From: Brachionus plicatilis
Taxonomy: Eukaryota; Rotifera; Eurotatoria; Ploima; Brachionidae
Reading direction: 5' to 3'
NCBI GenBank assembly: GCA_010279815.1
Contig: QEOQ01000122.1
Location: forward strand, 1,395,268 to 1,452,070
DNA length: 56,803 nucleotides
Shown in pieces: positions 33,522 through 43,978 of this stretch (its first letter is position 1; the number at the start of each line of letters is the position of its first letter). The position numbers and the translations under genes are program-made. The notes below the pieces were generated by a model. It was not told where the DNA came from. It saw nothing but the letters and a program-made list of their open reading frames with translations, and ran no database searches.

Positions 33522-34210
33522 CAATAAATGAAATAGATGGATTGTACTTTAGTAACTGCACTTTCAGATCAATTGATTCAAACGCTTTTGAAGGATTAAA
33601 GATCTGGAGTTTGGATTTTGTTTACTGCAAAATTAGAAGCGTGCACAAAAACTATCTAAATGGACTTGATTATCTGACCAGTTTAACTTTCAATCTAATT
33701 AATTATGATGGAGAAAATGAAAATTTATCCATAAAGGACCAAACAAAAGAGCATCAATTTATGATGAGGAGGAGGTTTAATCAAATGAATTTAAATGAAG
33801 ATTTCTGCTTATTTAGTAATTCTTCATATTGCAATCTAAAAAGTTTGAAACTAGCTAATTTGAATAACAATAAAATAAGAACCATAACAAAACAAATGTT
33901 TTCTGGTATTTATTTTAACGTTTAAAAGAATATTTTACAAATTTATCTTTTTAAAGGTCTTAATAGTTTGACAGATTTGTTTTTACATGAAAATGAAATA
34001 GATCAAATAGAAGATAACTCTTTTAATGGTTTGTCAAACCTAAGAAAGCTTATGTTGAGAAAAAATCAAATAACAAAAATAAATGAATTTACATTTAAAG
34101 GTCTAACCGGTTTGGTTTATTTAAATTTAAGTGATAACCCAATATATTTTACAGACAAAGAAGCCTTTAGTGATTTCAAAAATGCTGAGATCATTATTGA
34201 TAAAATCTAG
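33522..34210 (+). CDS. LRR exons of family copy B, splice site lost
   Basis: Exons 33522-33905 and 33957-34210 correspond to the two LRR exons of copy A: GLYFSNCTFRSIDSNAFEG, LKLANLNNNKIRTITKQMFS, DLFLHENEIDQIEDNSFNG, LRKLMLRKNQITKINEF. The internal donor (TCTG, GTATTT) and acceptor keep phase. At the end, where copy A has the GTGAGT donor, copy B reads ATTATTGATAAAATCTAG, so the donor is destroyed and the frame runs to a stop a few codons on. The product would lack the acidic C-terminal exon. Whether this is a functional short form or decay cannot be told from sequence alone. Confidence 0.55.
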
Positions 34211-35847
34211 ATCAATTTGTGTCACAAAAACCTAATTTATGAATTTTTTAGTTAAAATAAAAATGAACTTATAAAATTTTATTTGATTTAGAATTAAAAT
34301 ATTTATTTAAATGCTTTGAAATTAAGTTGAAACAATTACGCATGAAAATTATTTATGACGAAAAAAACTGTGTAAGAATTATCTAAAATAAATTAGTGTA
34401 AATATTTGCGTCAAAAATCTCGGTAACCAAAAAGAGATACTCACAAATTAAAAAAATTTAATGAAATTAGTGAATTTTTTCATATTGATTGTTTTATCTT
34501 TATTTTGTTCTCTCATAAAATACAATTACTGTTTTTCTTCATATAAAACAAATTTCAAATAAATTAAAACAATTTCAATTTTTTAAATTTTTAATGTCAG
34601 TTATAAAACTTTATAGCCAGAACTTAATTTTTGTCCCGTAATTACAAATCAAAAATTAATAATAGTGAGTTTTTAAATCAAAATATTCTACTTTCAAATT
34701 TTAATTCGAAAAATTTAAGGGATTCAATTCTTATGGCGAATTTAGTTGTGATACCCCAATTATTAAATAAAATATCCCAAATGTTTTAATTTTTACCCAA
34801 AATTTTTAAAAAATAACCTCAAATGTTTAATAGAATACTCCAAAAATAACAATTATTCAAAAAAAAATTAACACCTTTTTAATTAAAATATAAAAAAATT
34901 TGTAACTTTGACAGTATTTTTTTAAAAGAAAAACAAATATTTAAAAAAAACCTTGATTGATAAGTTTGAGACTTAATTTTTCTGTCATGAAATAAGATAT
35001 ATAAATCAAAACATTTAACTTTATTTTACTTACTAACGCTCGATACAGATCTACAGATAAATAAATTTATTTTACTTGATTTGAACTAATCAGGAAAAAA
35101 AACAAAAAAATAATTCTTACATGATAGGAAAAAATAAATAATAATTATTGAAATTAAAAATCAAAAAATTAAACATTTTAAATTAGACTTTTTTTTATTT
35201 TTTTAAAAGTAGCTTTTTTTGTCTGTATATTTCAACATAACGTTTTTAACTTATAATACTTTAATAGAAAAATAAAGTGTCAAACTTATTAATCAAGGTT
35301 TTTTTTTTAAATATTAGTTTTTCTTTAAAAAAAAATAGTGTCAAAGTTACAAATTTGTTAATATTTTAATTGAAAAGGTGTTAATTTTTTATTTTTAATA
35401 AGTAATTTGGGCAAATTGAAGGATATGTTTTAAAATTATAAAAAACAGTTGTTTTAATAAATTTTTGATAATTTATCAATACGTACATAGAAATTTGTTT
35501 TATTCGAAGGAAAATGGTTATTTTAATTCATGAGAGAGCAAAAAAAAAGCACAAAAAATTGAATATAAAAAAAATTTTATTTTCATTATTTTTTTATTTT
35601 TGAGAGTATCTAATTTTGGCTTTAAAAGATTTTTGACTTATTTTAACTTGAATAATTCTGATGCATTTTTTTCGTCATAAATAATTTCCATGCATAACAG
35701 TTTTGACTCAGTTTAATTTCAACGCATTTAAATAAAGTTTTTAATTCTAAATTAAATAAAATTTTATAAATTCATTTTTATTTCTTAATTAAAAATTGAT
35801 AAAAAATTTGTTTTTTTTGGGACACAAATTGATATTGATTTACTCGC
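34211..35847. other. Spacer at the centre of the B/C palindrome
   Basis: The outer parts (34211-34430 and 35610-35847) are still inverted copies of one another (TTATTTATGACGAAAAAAA). The centre holds a second inverted repeat of about 110 bp arms (about 34870-34985 and 35275-35395; AACCTTGATT(G/A)ATAAGTTTG). A partial retroelement tail (GCTCGATACAGAT) is at about 35036. The block 35404-35484 recurs at 48309-48390. No gene is seen. Confidence 0.6.
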
Positions 35848-36527
35848 GAATGATCTCAGCATTTATGAAATCTCTAAAGGCTTCTTTGTCTGTAAAATAT
35901 ATTGGGTTATCACTTAAATTTAAATAAACCAAACCGGTTAGACCTTTAAATGTAAATTCATTTATTTTTGTTATTTGATTTTTTCTCAACATAAGCTTTC
36001 TTAGGTTTGACAAACCATTAAACGAGTTATCTTCTATTAGATCTATTTCGTTTTCTTCTAAAAAAAGTTCTTCCAAATCAAAAAGATCTATAAAAAAACA
36101 TATTGTTAAATATTCTTCAAAACTTTGAAATAAATACCAGAAAACATTCGTTTTGTTATGGTTCTTATATTATTGTAATTCAAATTTACTATTTTTAAAC
36201 TTCTTAAATTGTAATCAAACAAATTTACAAACAAATTTCTTGATAAGTAGGAATTGCTATCCATTTGATTAAACCTCATCTCCATCATAAATTTATCCTT
36301 TTTTGTTTGGTAATGTTTGTATAATTTTTCAGTTTCTCTTTTAAAATTAACAAAATTCAAAGTAAAATTAATAAGATTATTACATCCTGATAGAAAGAAT
36401 CCATTCACGCTACTAAATTTACAGTGAATAAAACTCAAAGTCTGGATCCTTGATCCTTCAAAAATGCTTAAAAAATTTGATCTGATAGTACAGTTTCTAA
36501 AGTCCAATCCATCTATTTTATTTGTAA
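35848..36527 (-). CDS. LRR exons of family copy C, with GC donor
   Basis: Exons 36138-36527 and 35848-36087 align with copies A and B: IDGLDFRNCTIRSNFLSIFE, LRSLKIVNLNYNNIRTITKR, LEELFLEENEIDLIEDNSFN, LVYLNLSDNPIYFTDKEAF. Splice phases match copy A. The donor at the end of the second exon is GCGAGT rather than GTGAGT. GC donors can be used but are weaker. No acidic terminal exon follows, because homology with copy A ends near 35485. If the donor is unused, the frame stops two codons later (RE, stop). As in the other copies no signal or membrane segment is seen. Confidence 0.55.
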
Positions 36528-37593
36528 CTAAAATGAAAAACTTGTTATAGTTATTTCTATAAATAAATATTATTGTGAAATTCAACGAACTATAAAATAA
36601 ATCATTTTTATTATAATTTTGACCAGACTAAAAAAAAATTTATGTTTGGTTTAATGGAGTTCGTATCACAATTTTACAAAAGTCATGAAAAAAAAGTCTG
36701 GACAAGTCTGAATTGAATTATAAGTCAAGTCCCAAGATTTAAATAGTAATTAATTTTGATCTGGATAAAAAAATAATTTGAAAGCTCTTCTATCGAAACT
36801 TGAAAAAAAAATTTTGAAAATTTTTCTTAGCCACATCTATTTTATATTTTGAAGGCTTTTGAAGTCAGAGTACATGGAAACGTTAACTAAAGTTTTCATT
36901 TTTTTGCCCCATTTTAAGGTGCCCCAAACGATAAACCGCTGAATAATTTTTGGAAATCTTTAAAATTTGCTATCAAGTGTAATTTTTTATGCTGAATTCA
37001 AATTTTGAATTAGTTTTAGAATAGGACTTTTTATTTTCTAGAAAAAAACAACAGAAACTTATTAATTTTATATGATACTTTTTAAAAGAATTATAAGTAC
37101 AAAAAATATTTAAATAACCTTGTAAAAATTATTTTAAAATCATCTTTGAATAAATTCATTTGTTTTATGGACTTAGTTTTTTTTTCGCTCACAATATTTA
37201 GTTAAATTTTGATTAAAGTTTTAAAACGTTTTTATAGTTCCTATTTCTCGCTTGAAACTTCCCGTTTCACCCGTTTTTCCAGCCAAAAAAAAAATCACTT
37301 TTCTATACTTTGGAATCTCCTCTTTAAAACATAGCTTTCCGTTTTTTTTTTAAATATGTTTTAGTTTTTGGTGTTATATTTCTGAATTATGAAACAAACC
37401 GATAAAAAAAAGCTATCTTATACCTTAAATGGTTGTTTAACTGAGAATTTTTTTTATTTAAATGTGTTTTTTTCCCTTAGCCTAAATAGATCGTTTAAAA
37501 ATTTCTTTTTTAAATATCTTTTTTTAAATTATTAAAAAATTAAAAATTCTCAACTTTCGTAAAATACTGATTCGTTCAGTTGAATTTACAATA
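36528..37593. other. Flank between the two halves of copy C
   Basis: Region 36600-36890 matches the copy A flank (21860-22110). Region 36900-37560 is unique A/T-rich sequence with no open frame of interest. In copy C this distance is about 1 kb, against 4.7 kb in copy A, which carries several inserted elements. Confidence 0.45.
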
Positions 37594-38579
37594 TTAAAAT
37601 GTTATTTTGTTTAATTTACATTTAGCGTATAATGAATCTAGAGATAAACTAATATTTTGGAAATAAATAAAATTTAGATCGTTCAAATCGTTTTTTCTAA
37701 TGAAATCATCAATTGGTCCAAATAGCTCGTTTTCGAATGTAAAATACTTTTTTTTGGGAAAAGTGATTTCAAATGACGATATTTTCTTTGTATGCAAAAA
37801 ATCTATTATATTTATTGAATCGTTTGATCTTTCTAAATTTTTAAAACCATAATAGACCAAGTTGGCTAGCAAAATATCCTTTAAAATTCAAATAATCAGA
37901 AAGTTTTCAGTGTTCAGGAACAAACTTGAATTTGCACAAAATTGTGAGTTTGTTTTAACATCCTCAAAGTGTCTAAAGGTAAGTAGAGACCGTTATCGAA
38001 TACATATCTTAACAAAAATATTCAATTTAAATTAATCAAAAATCTTAAAGAATACTTAATGTCCTTAAGAAAACACCCGTTCAAATAATGTGGCCAAATT
38101 ATGAAAATCAGTCTGTTACTTGATTTTTCTTCATAATTTATATAACAGCAAAATCCATCTTTAAATAATATTTCATTAATATCAATTTCATCTTTAACTC
38201 GGTAACTTTTTTCATAATCTTCTTCATCATAATCTTCTTCATCATAATCTTCTTCATCATAATCTTCTTCATCATCACCTTTTTCATCATTATCTCTCTC
38301 ATCTTTCTTTTCATCTGACTCTGTTTTGTAGAATGCTGGCTTGTACTTTGGCAAGATTTGAGCGTTTTCAAGCAAGTTTTTTTCCAAATTGTCTAAATTA
38401 CATTTTTTTATCATTTCCATTTGGTCCAAAAGAGACTTGCGTTTTAAATTTAAATCTTGAATTTTCTCCTCAGTAAAATCATTTTTGGCCAAAATGGTCT
38501 CAGTGTAAATGTCTAAACTATTATGCAGTTCAGAATAGTGGTCCAAAATCTTTTTTTTGAAATATTCTAAATCTTCCAT
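37594..38579 (-). CDS. Coiled-coil and LRR-flank exons, family copy C
   Basis: Exon 1 (38022-38579) begins MEDLEYFKKKILDHYSELHN and is nearly the same as copy A, but its acidic middle is expanded by a 15-nt repeat giving EEDYD four to five times (38209-38268). It ends LIFIIWPHYLNGCFLKDIKY, RFLINLN. Exon 2 (37594-37878, AAAG acceptor) reads DILLANLVYYGFKNLE, then SFEITFPKKKYF and LNDLNFIYFQNISLSLDS. The open frame extends 22 codons upstream of the ATG, only to a GTG. The LRR exons of copy C follow 1 kb downstream on the same strand. The A and C copies share flanks out to at least 38900. Confidence 0.55.
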
Positions 38580-38929
38580 TTCTGTTTGATATTTAAATTT
38601 TATTTTGTAATTTAAATATAAAATTTTAGCTTGGCAAATTTTCACAATCTTTACTATGAATGATAAGATACAATTTTCACAAGGTATTCTTATTTGATTA
38701 GTTAATTTTTAAATTAAGATAAGTTTATTATTTCGTAAATATTAGCATTAGTCTTTTGTTTATCATTCCTTACATTGAACATCTAGGTGTTTTTAAATTA
38801 AAATACTAATGATAAACCATTAAATTATTATTAGAAATTTTAGAAATTATAAAGGAACCATAGATAAAATAGCGTTGTGTATTTTGGAGCAAAGAATAAA
38901 AACAAAAATTTTAAAATGAAATAACTTTC

Positions 38930-39229
38930 TGTAGACGTCCAAGGAAAAAGTATTTTATTATTGGTATTTTTATATACACGTTATTTCAAGTTAGTTTATT
39001 AATAGTTCAGTTTTTTGTTTCAGTTATTAGATATTATTTATTAGTTTTTTTAGTTTTTAGCTTAAGTTTAATTTTTGTTTATTTATTTGGTTTTGGATTT
39101 GGACCTCGTGTCCCAATTAAGTTATTAAAAAACCTTTTTGTGTTTGATCCGAAACCCTCGAGTCCAAAATAGGTATTGGGAAGTCTGACTGGAGAGTAAA
39201 AGCCTACCAGCAGACCAATAAATATCACA
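38930..39229. mobile_element. Solo LTR, 300 bp, with TTTC target duplication
   Basis: The segment begins TGTAGACGTCC and ends AATATCACA (TG..CA), with TTTC on both sides (38926-38929 and 39230-39233). Copy A has the uninterrupted site at 28050/28051 (ATAACTTTCTTACTATAAAA), so the insertion boundary is exact. No internal retroelement genes are present. The open frame across it (39079-39483) is a read-through and not a gene. Confidence 0.85.
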
Positions 39230-39380
39230 TTTCTTACCATAAAAATATTCTGCAAAATGATAAAAACGTTGTACCTGTTATAAACCTTAAATTCGATGCT
39301 TACTCCCTGATCTGTTAGGATCTGGTGGTGGTTATAACATAAATTATAAAAAAAGTAATTAAATAATAATAACTTTATTA

Positions 39381-39640
39381 ACACTAGAAGCACCAATAAG
39401 TAAAAATGACTCGTTTTCGGTGTTTGGCTGCTAAAATCCAAGTCAATTTTTTTTTCTTGAGCATAAAATTTTTTTTTCTTCATAAAAATACGAATAATTT
39501 TCTAAATTTACTAAATTCAAATGAAAAAAAATTTGTTAAAATTCGTTTATGTGGTAATTATAAAGCGACAAATTTTTGTTCAAAATGTAAAAAAGCAGTG
39601 TGATCTATTTCTTTTGATATTGTACAAAAGAAATAGAGAG
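39381..39640 (+). pseudogene. Possible piggyBac-like C-terminal relic
   Basis: A TTAA (39380-39383) followed by CACTAGAAGCACC resembles a piggyBac-type end. Inside, a plus frame reads KKFVKIRLCGNYKATNFCSK, then CKKAV and a stop, with VCDL in the next frame. PiggyBac transposases end in a cysteine-rich zinc-binding tail with a C..C..CxxC pattern, which this resembles. The evidence is short and partial. Confidence 0.3.
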
Positions 39641-41084
39641 TATTTGTAAAAAAGTATGATTGACCATGGACATTTTATAAGGCATAAAAAAAAACTAAAA
39701 TTTTTTAATTTGAAGTTATAGAGAAAACTACAACATACCACCCAAATTTAGTCTCTGTAAAGCTCTGCAAGTCTGAAAAACACTAATATAAATTAGAATA
39801 TCATTAAAATTGAATTTCATAATTATTTCAAAGACCAAATTTAAATAGATGAAGTGTTAATCGGTCTTTCATGGCATGGGCACTAGCCTGTTTATTAACC
39901 TTGAGAAAAAAAATTCTAAATTTTATTAGAGATTTGATATTAGAAATAAAACATTATCATTAAAACTTATTCACTGAATTTTCGCAATTTTCACATACTT
40001 TGCCCGAAATAAATGGAGCCATTCCTAAATTCATAAAAATAATATTTAATTTCTAAAATAAAAGTTTATATTTAGTTTTTTATACAATTAGACGAAAAAA
40101 AATGTTTTGCACAAGAAAACAAAATTAGATATTATGCATAACAATTAAAAATTCAAAAGAAATGAGTATGGAGATGATTGTAAATAGGATGCTCAAGAAT
40201 GTCACATTCTGTTAAAATACTGTTGTATACGTCTCAAGACGGTTTTTAAAAAATTGGAAATTTGTTTTTTCATAAACATTTAAAAGTTTTGACATATTTA
40301 GCGGTTCTAATGAAAACGTAACGCAAAAAAAGCCTCCACCGGCAAATCGCAGCCGTCCATCCAAGCCAGTTTGCGGCTCAGACCCATTCGGTCATGCCGT
40401 CCAACCTCATCAACAATTTAAAAACCGAATTTATTTTTAAAAACAATTAATTTGTTTTATTTAATTTTTTTTATAAATAAAATTTTTTTCTTCAACACAA
40501 CAAATCTAAACCAAACAATTAAAAATTTATATTAATTATATAAAAGATTTAAAATAAACATTGCATTTGTTGCGTGAAATTGCACATTTTTTTTTCATAA
40601 TCTTGATAAAAATGTGACTTTGTCTCAAGTAAACGAAAGCTCCCTTTATCAAAATCATTTGAAATTACTTCGTTTCGTCATGATCAGGATTGGTCCAGCC
40701 AAAATTATCAAAATAATTGCCTGAATCTAGTAGAAAGAATAGCACTTTTTTTAAATCGAAATAAAGATATTTAAAAATTATAACATTCAATCTTTTAATT
40801 TTGAAAATAATAACATTTACAAACTATAAATGTTACAGGTCTCGTTCTGCTGCGCACTTAGATTAACTCAAACCTTGAGCTAAAAATATACAAAACCATT
40901 TCAAATCTAAAAATTCTCTTTTATATATCCTTTGAATATCATTCTATTTTCTAAATTGTCTCCAAGTTAAAAATCAATTATTAGTTATAAATACAGCCTA
41001 GTAACTCCGAGTTTAATTGAAATCTAATTCTAGCAACAAGACTAGTTACAAATTATAACTAGTATGAAAGGTCCAATATGACCA
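39641..41084. other. Intergenic, no gene seen
   Basis: A/T-rich except for a GC-richer fragment at 40325-40405 (CACCGGCAAATCGCAGCCG, GCTCAGACCCATTCGGTC) that looks like the end of some repeat but could not be identified. Confidence 0.35.
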
Positions 41085-41285
41085 GGGAGTATAGTCAGCC
41101 TAAGCTTACAGCACCGCCAACACTCCCTCCGGTCAAGAAGCAATGTCCTCATTGCTTATCCGCTCTAGTCTGTACAGTACTAGTTCGGATGTCCTACTGT
41201 CACTGTAGCAGCGATCAGGACCACCGCCATAACACTACAGCATAGGACTTACCCATGGGACTTATAACAAGGTATTAGAATAATA
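41085..41285. repeat. Unidentified GC-rich island
   Basis: About 200 bp of near-balanced composition in very AT-rich surroundings (CTAAGCTTACAGCACCGCC, CTCCCTCCGGTCAAGAAGC, GTAGCAGCGATCAGGACC). No open frame, tRNA fold or internal promoter boxes could be supported. Flanking TGTTACAGG (40834) and ATGTAACA (41643-41650) might be the ends of a long terminal repeat, but no target duplication matches. Confidence 0.3.
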
Positions 41286-41912
41286 ATATAAAAATATTAT
41301 TAATTGTTTTAATTGTTTATTAAAATAATAAAATATAAATTGTGTAAGTGGAAGTGAAATCATTTTAACTAAGAATTCGATTCCCTATTTATATAGATAG
41401 AATTCTACAGTATTTGATGGCACACCTAATACGTGTCCATAATTTAAATAATGTTATTTTATTAAAACCATATCATCTAGAAGATTCTAAACTATCATCA
41501 GCATCTTTTATAAAATAATAAATGGAATTTTAATTAGAAACAAAATAACAAAATAATAATTCTAGAAGAATCTAAGAAATATAGATTCGTCATTCTAAGT
41601 TTTAGATAAAAATATTGTCTACCAAAATATTGTATTTCATAAATGTAACATATATGAAAAAAGTTTATTAAATTGTGCATGCATGATGATTAAAGGCTTG
41701 TGCAAACCGAATCAAAAGTCCTAGAGATTTCTTGTCAGTGTTTTAAATTAGTTCTACAACAAAAATCATGTAAAAATCCAGCCTGTTTCGGTAAATCTTG
41801 AATTTGACAAAATTTTAATTTGAAATATTTCAAATTTTAGAAAAAAATTAAGCAATAGTTATTTTATTTCAATTAACAAAATATTTTATATAGATGATTT
41901 TAAAATAATAAA

Positions 41913-42116
41913 CTAATAACAAATGCATATTGGTACTGTAAACGAATTACATTGACACTGTACATTTGTACAACAAATAGAACAGCCAAAACCAGAGTCA
42001 TTAGGCGGACAACTACAACAGCGCTGTTTGACTATTTTAGCATCATTAATAGCTTTTGAATCAATCGAAAATGGTAGAACTACCGATATCAGAAAAAGAA
42101 TTAAATAAACTCTCAT
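41913..42116 (-). CDS. Small secreted cysteine-rich peptide, 67 aa
   Basis: The frame is open from ATG 42116 to TAG 41913-41915. Residues 1-20 (MRVYLILFLISVVLPFSIDS) are a clear signal peptide. The mature part has about ten cysteines in 35 residues, including two CC pairs and CxC motifs (QRCCSCPPNDSGFGCSICC, then QCQCNSFTVPICICY). That density suggests a disulfide-rich or metal-binding secreted peptide, for example a defence, venom-like or matrix peptide; no known pattern fits securely. It has one exon and no close neighbour on either side. An AATAAA lies a little downstream on the minus strand. Confidence 0.6.
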   Translation of the reverse strand: MRVYLILFLISVVLPFSIDSKAINDAKIVKQRCCSCPPNDSGFGCSICCTNVQCQCNSFTVPICICY

Positions 42117-42654
42117 TATTGAACACAATTTTTGTAATTTATTCTTCTTTTATAAAGGTTTAGAAGAATTTGAACATTTGGTTGCTTTTGATAAAATAAA
42201 GTTATATTTAGAGTTAACTTTAAAAGATAAAATAAAAAAATTCAAAATTTTATATTCAATATGCACTTATCTGCAGACGTTTACCAAAGCCATCAAAAAG
42301 TCGAATAAGTCTTTAAATCAAAGTCATGACTTGGAATTTTTAAATTTTTTTCAATTTAAACAAGTCGGCAAATAAGTGGCAAGTAAATACAAAATTTCAA
42401 ATCAATTTATTTTATCTTTTAGATTAAAAAGAAACAATTTAAGTTATTCTAAATATAAACTTTGTTTTATCAGTAACAACCAAATGTTAAAATTTTTCAA
42501 AACCTTTATAAGATTTTAGAATTCAAAAAATTTATTCAAAAATGAGAGTTCATTTAGTCTATTATTTATTTATTTTTTAAATTAAATATTAAATGTTTAA
42601 AATTTAAATAAAAAAATCTTTTTATTTTTCAAATTGATCTTTAATCAATTATTT
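42117..42654. other. Intergenic before assembly gap
   Basis: A/T-rich. The 65-codon plus-strand open frame at 42178-42375 has no start context or domain that I can support. Confidence 0.35.
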
Positions 42655-42727
42655 NNNNNNNNNNNNNNNNNNNNNNNNNNNNNNNNNNNNNNNNNNNNNN
42701 NNNNNNNNNNNNNNNNNNNNNNNNNNN
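42655..42727. other. Assembly gap (73 N)
   Basis: A run of N. The 38 bases before it (TCTTTTTATTTTTCAAATTG, ATCTTTAATCAATTATTT) recur right after it with one T fewer, so the two contig ends probably overlap. Confidence 0.95.
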
Positions 42728-43148
42728 TCTTTTTATTTTCAAATTGATCTTTAATCAATTATTTTAAAACGCCCCTCATTAAACTTATCCACAAATTTAA
42801 TAAAAATAACAACAAAATCAATTCAAACACATACTATTAAAAACAATGACATTTTGATATTTCTGTAACAAATTTATTGTGAATATAATGTATAACTGTA
42901 GTAAACGAATTCAAACTTTTGGGAGCTAAAATTGACAATAAGTTAACCTTCAGTAAACATGCCTCAAATGTATTTCTTTTGATTAATAAAAAACTATATT
43001 TTCTACAATAAAAAAGTTATTTTACTTATCAACATCAGTGAAAATTCAATTTTTAAAACTTTTATCTTACGTTATTTTGACTATTGCCTTTTATTAATTA
43101 TTTATTTCAGCAAGCCTATTCTTCCAAAAATTTTTAATTTTTATTATA

Positions 43149-43279
43149 CAGTGGTTCTACAAAAATGTTTTTCCAATATTTTGAAATAAATTTTTTTGAA
43201 AAAATAAAAAAAGCTCAATATTTCGTACCGTTTGAAACAAAAAAAAAATTTTAATCTGGGCTTTTTGTAGAACCACTGT
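43149..43279. mobile_element. Miniature inverted-repeat element, 131 bp
   Basis: CAGTGGTTCTACAAAAA at the left end is inverted as TTTTTGTAGAACCACTG at the right end. The left side is preceded by TA. The size and CAGTG start suit a Tc1/mariner-type MITE. No coding. Confidence 0.7.
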
Positions 43280-43288
43280 TCTTATTTA

Positions 43289-43978
43289 CAGTGCACTCGC
43301 GCTACAACGAATGAGCGGGACTTTATAATGTCATTCGTTATATGAAAAATCGTTATATCAAATTTTCCATGTTAATTGATTGGTGTTAAAGAAAAATGTA
43401 TAATTGGGCGGTTGATAGATTTTTTTAGTTATTTATTGACAAAATAAGATAAAACACAAAGTAATTAACATAAACAATAAAAATAAGAAAAAATTAAATA
43501 AACTAATTTGATAAACTGAAAAAACTTGTGATTTTCGATTGTTTTTTTGATTCGATTGATTGAATAGAGGCGATGAGTTTGAAGACTGAATTTATCTCAT
43601 TTCTACAGTCTTCTTTGCTATTCATAAAATATTCTCTAGCTGTATTCAGTCCGGCGATTGCTTTTTCTTTGCTTATAAACTCTGTTTCTGTTTCTGTGGT
43701 TAGGGATGGTTCTGCTTCTTCGGTTTGCTCACCTTGTTTCAATGAAACTAAATCATCGCTGTATGTCTCACCAGAAGGAACCAAATCATCACAATGTCGA
43801 TAGGCATATTTGTCAAAATTCATTTTGGGAAATCAAAGCCCATTTTCATACTTAACAACGTTAATTGTCACTTTCTTTAACGAATACAATCTTTTTTTAG
43901 CACATTCGTTATAATTTTTGTTTATCAATGAAATTTTAATCTGTATGTGTCAACTCCTGAAAAATAATGACAAAATAA
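43289..43978 (-). mobile_element. Tigger/pogo-like element, rearranged copy
   Basis: Starts TA, then CAGTGCACTCGCGCTACAAC (43289), the same terminus as the complete copy at 53679-54556. Positions 43289-43830 are a reverse complement of that copy's right half. Positions 43831-43978 match its left half in direct orientation. So one part is inverted relative to the other, and the second terminus is missing. Confidence 0.75.
43503..43823 (-). pseudogene. Tigger-like transposase C-terminal fragment
   Basis: ATG 43823 to stop 43503, 106 aa: MNFDKYAYRHCDDLVPSGET, LNTAREYFMNSKEDCRNEIN, and the end KKQSKITSFFSLSN. Transposases of the pogo/Tigger group often end with a helical tail followed by K.T(K/S)ITxFF. 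Only this tail remains; the DDE core and DNA-binding domain are absent. The copy at 54030-54330 is nearly the same but broken by a stop. The frame is intact here, but nothing suggests a working protein. Confidence 0.6.

Noticed and set aside
38138..38371. 77-codon frame rich in MMKKI repeats
   Set aside because: Off-frame reading of the 15-bp acidic repeat in copy C exon 1.
39079..39483. 134-codon minus-strand open frame
   Set aside because: It runs through a solo LTR inserted with a target duplication and into the flank; the composite frame is accidental except for the short conserved exon at 39235-39320.
41085..41285. tRNA or 5S gene in the GC-rich island
   Set aside because: No A/B box pair or cloverleaf could be laid out on either strand.
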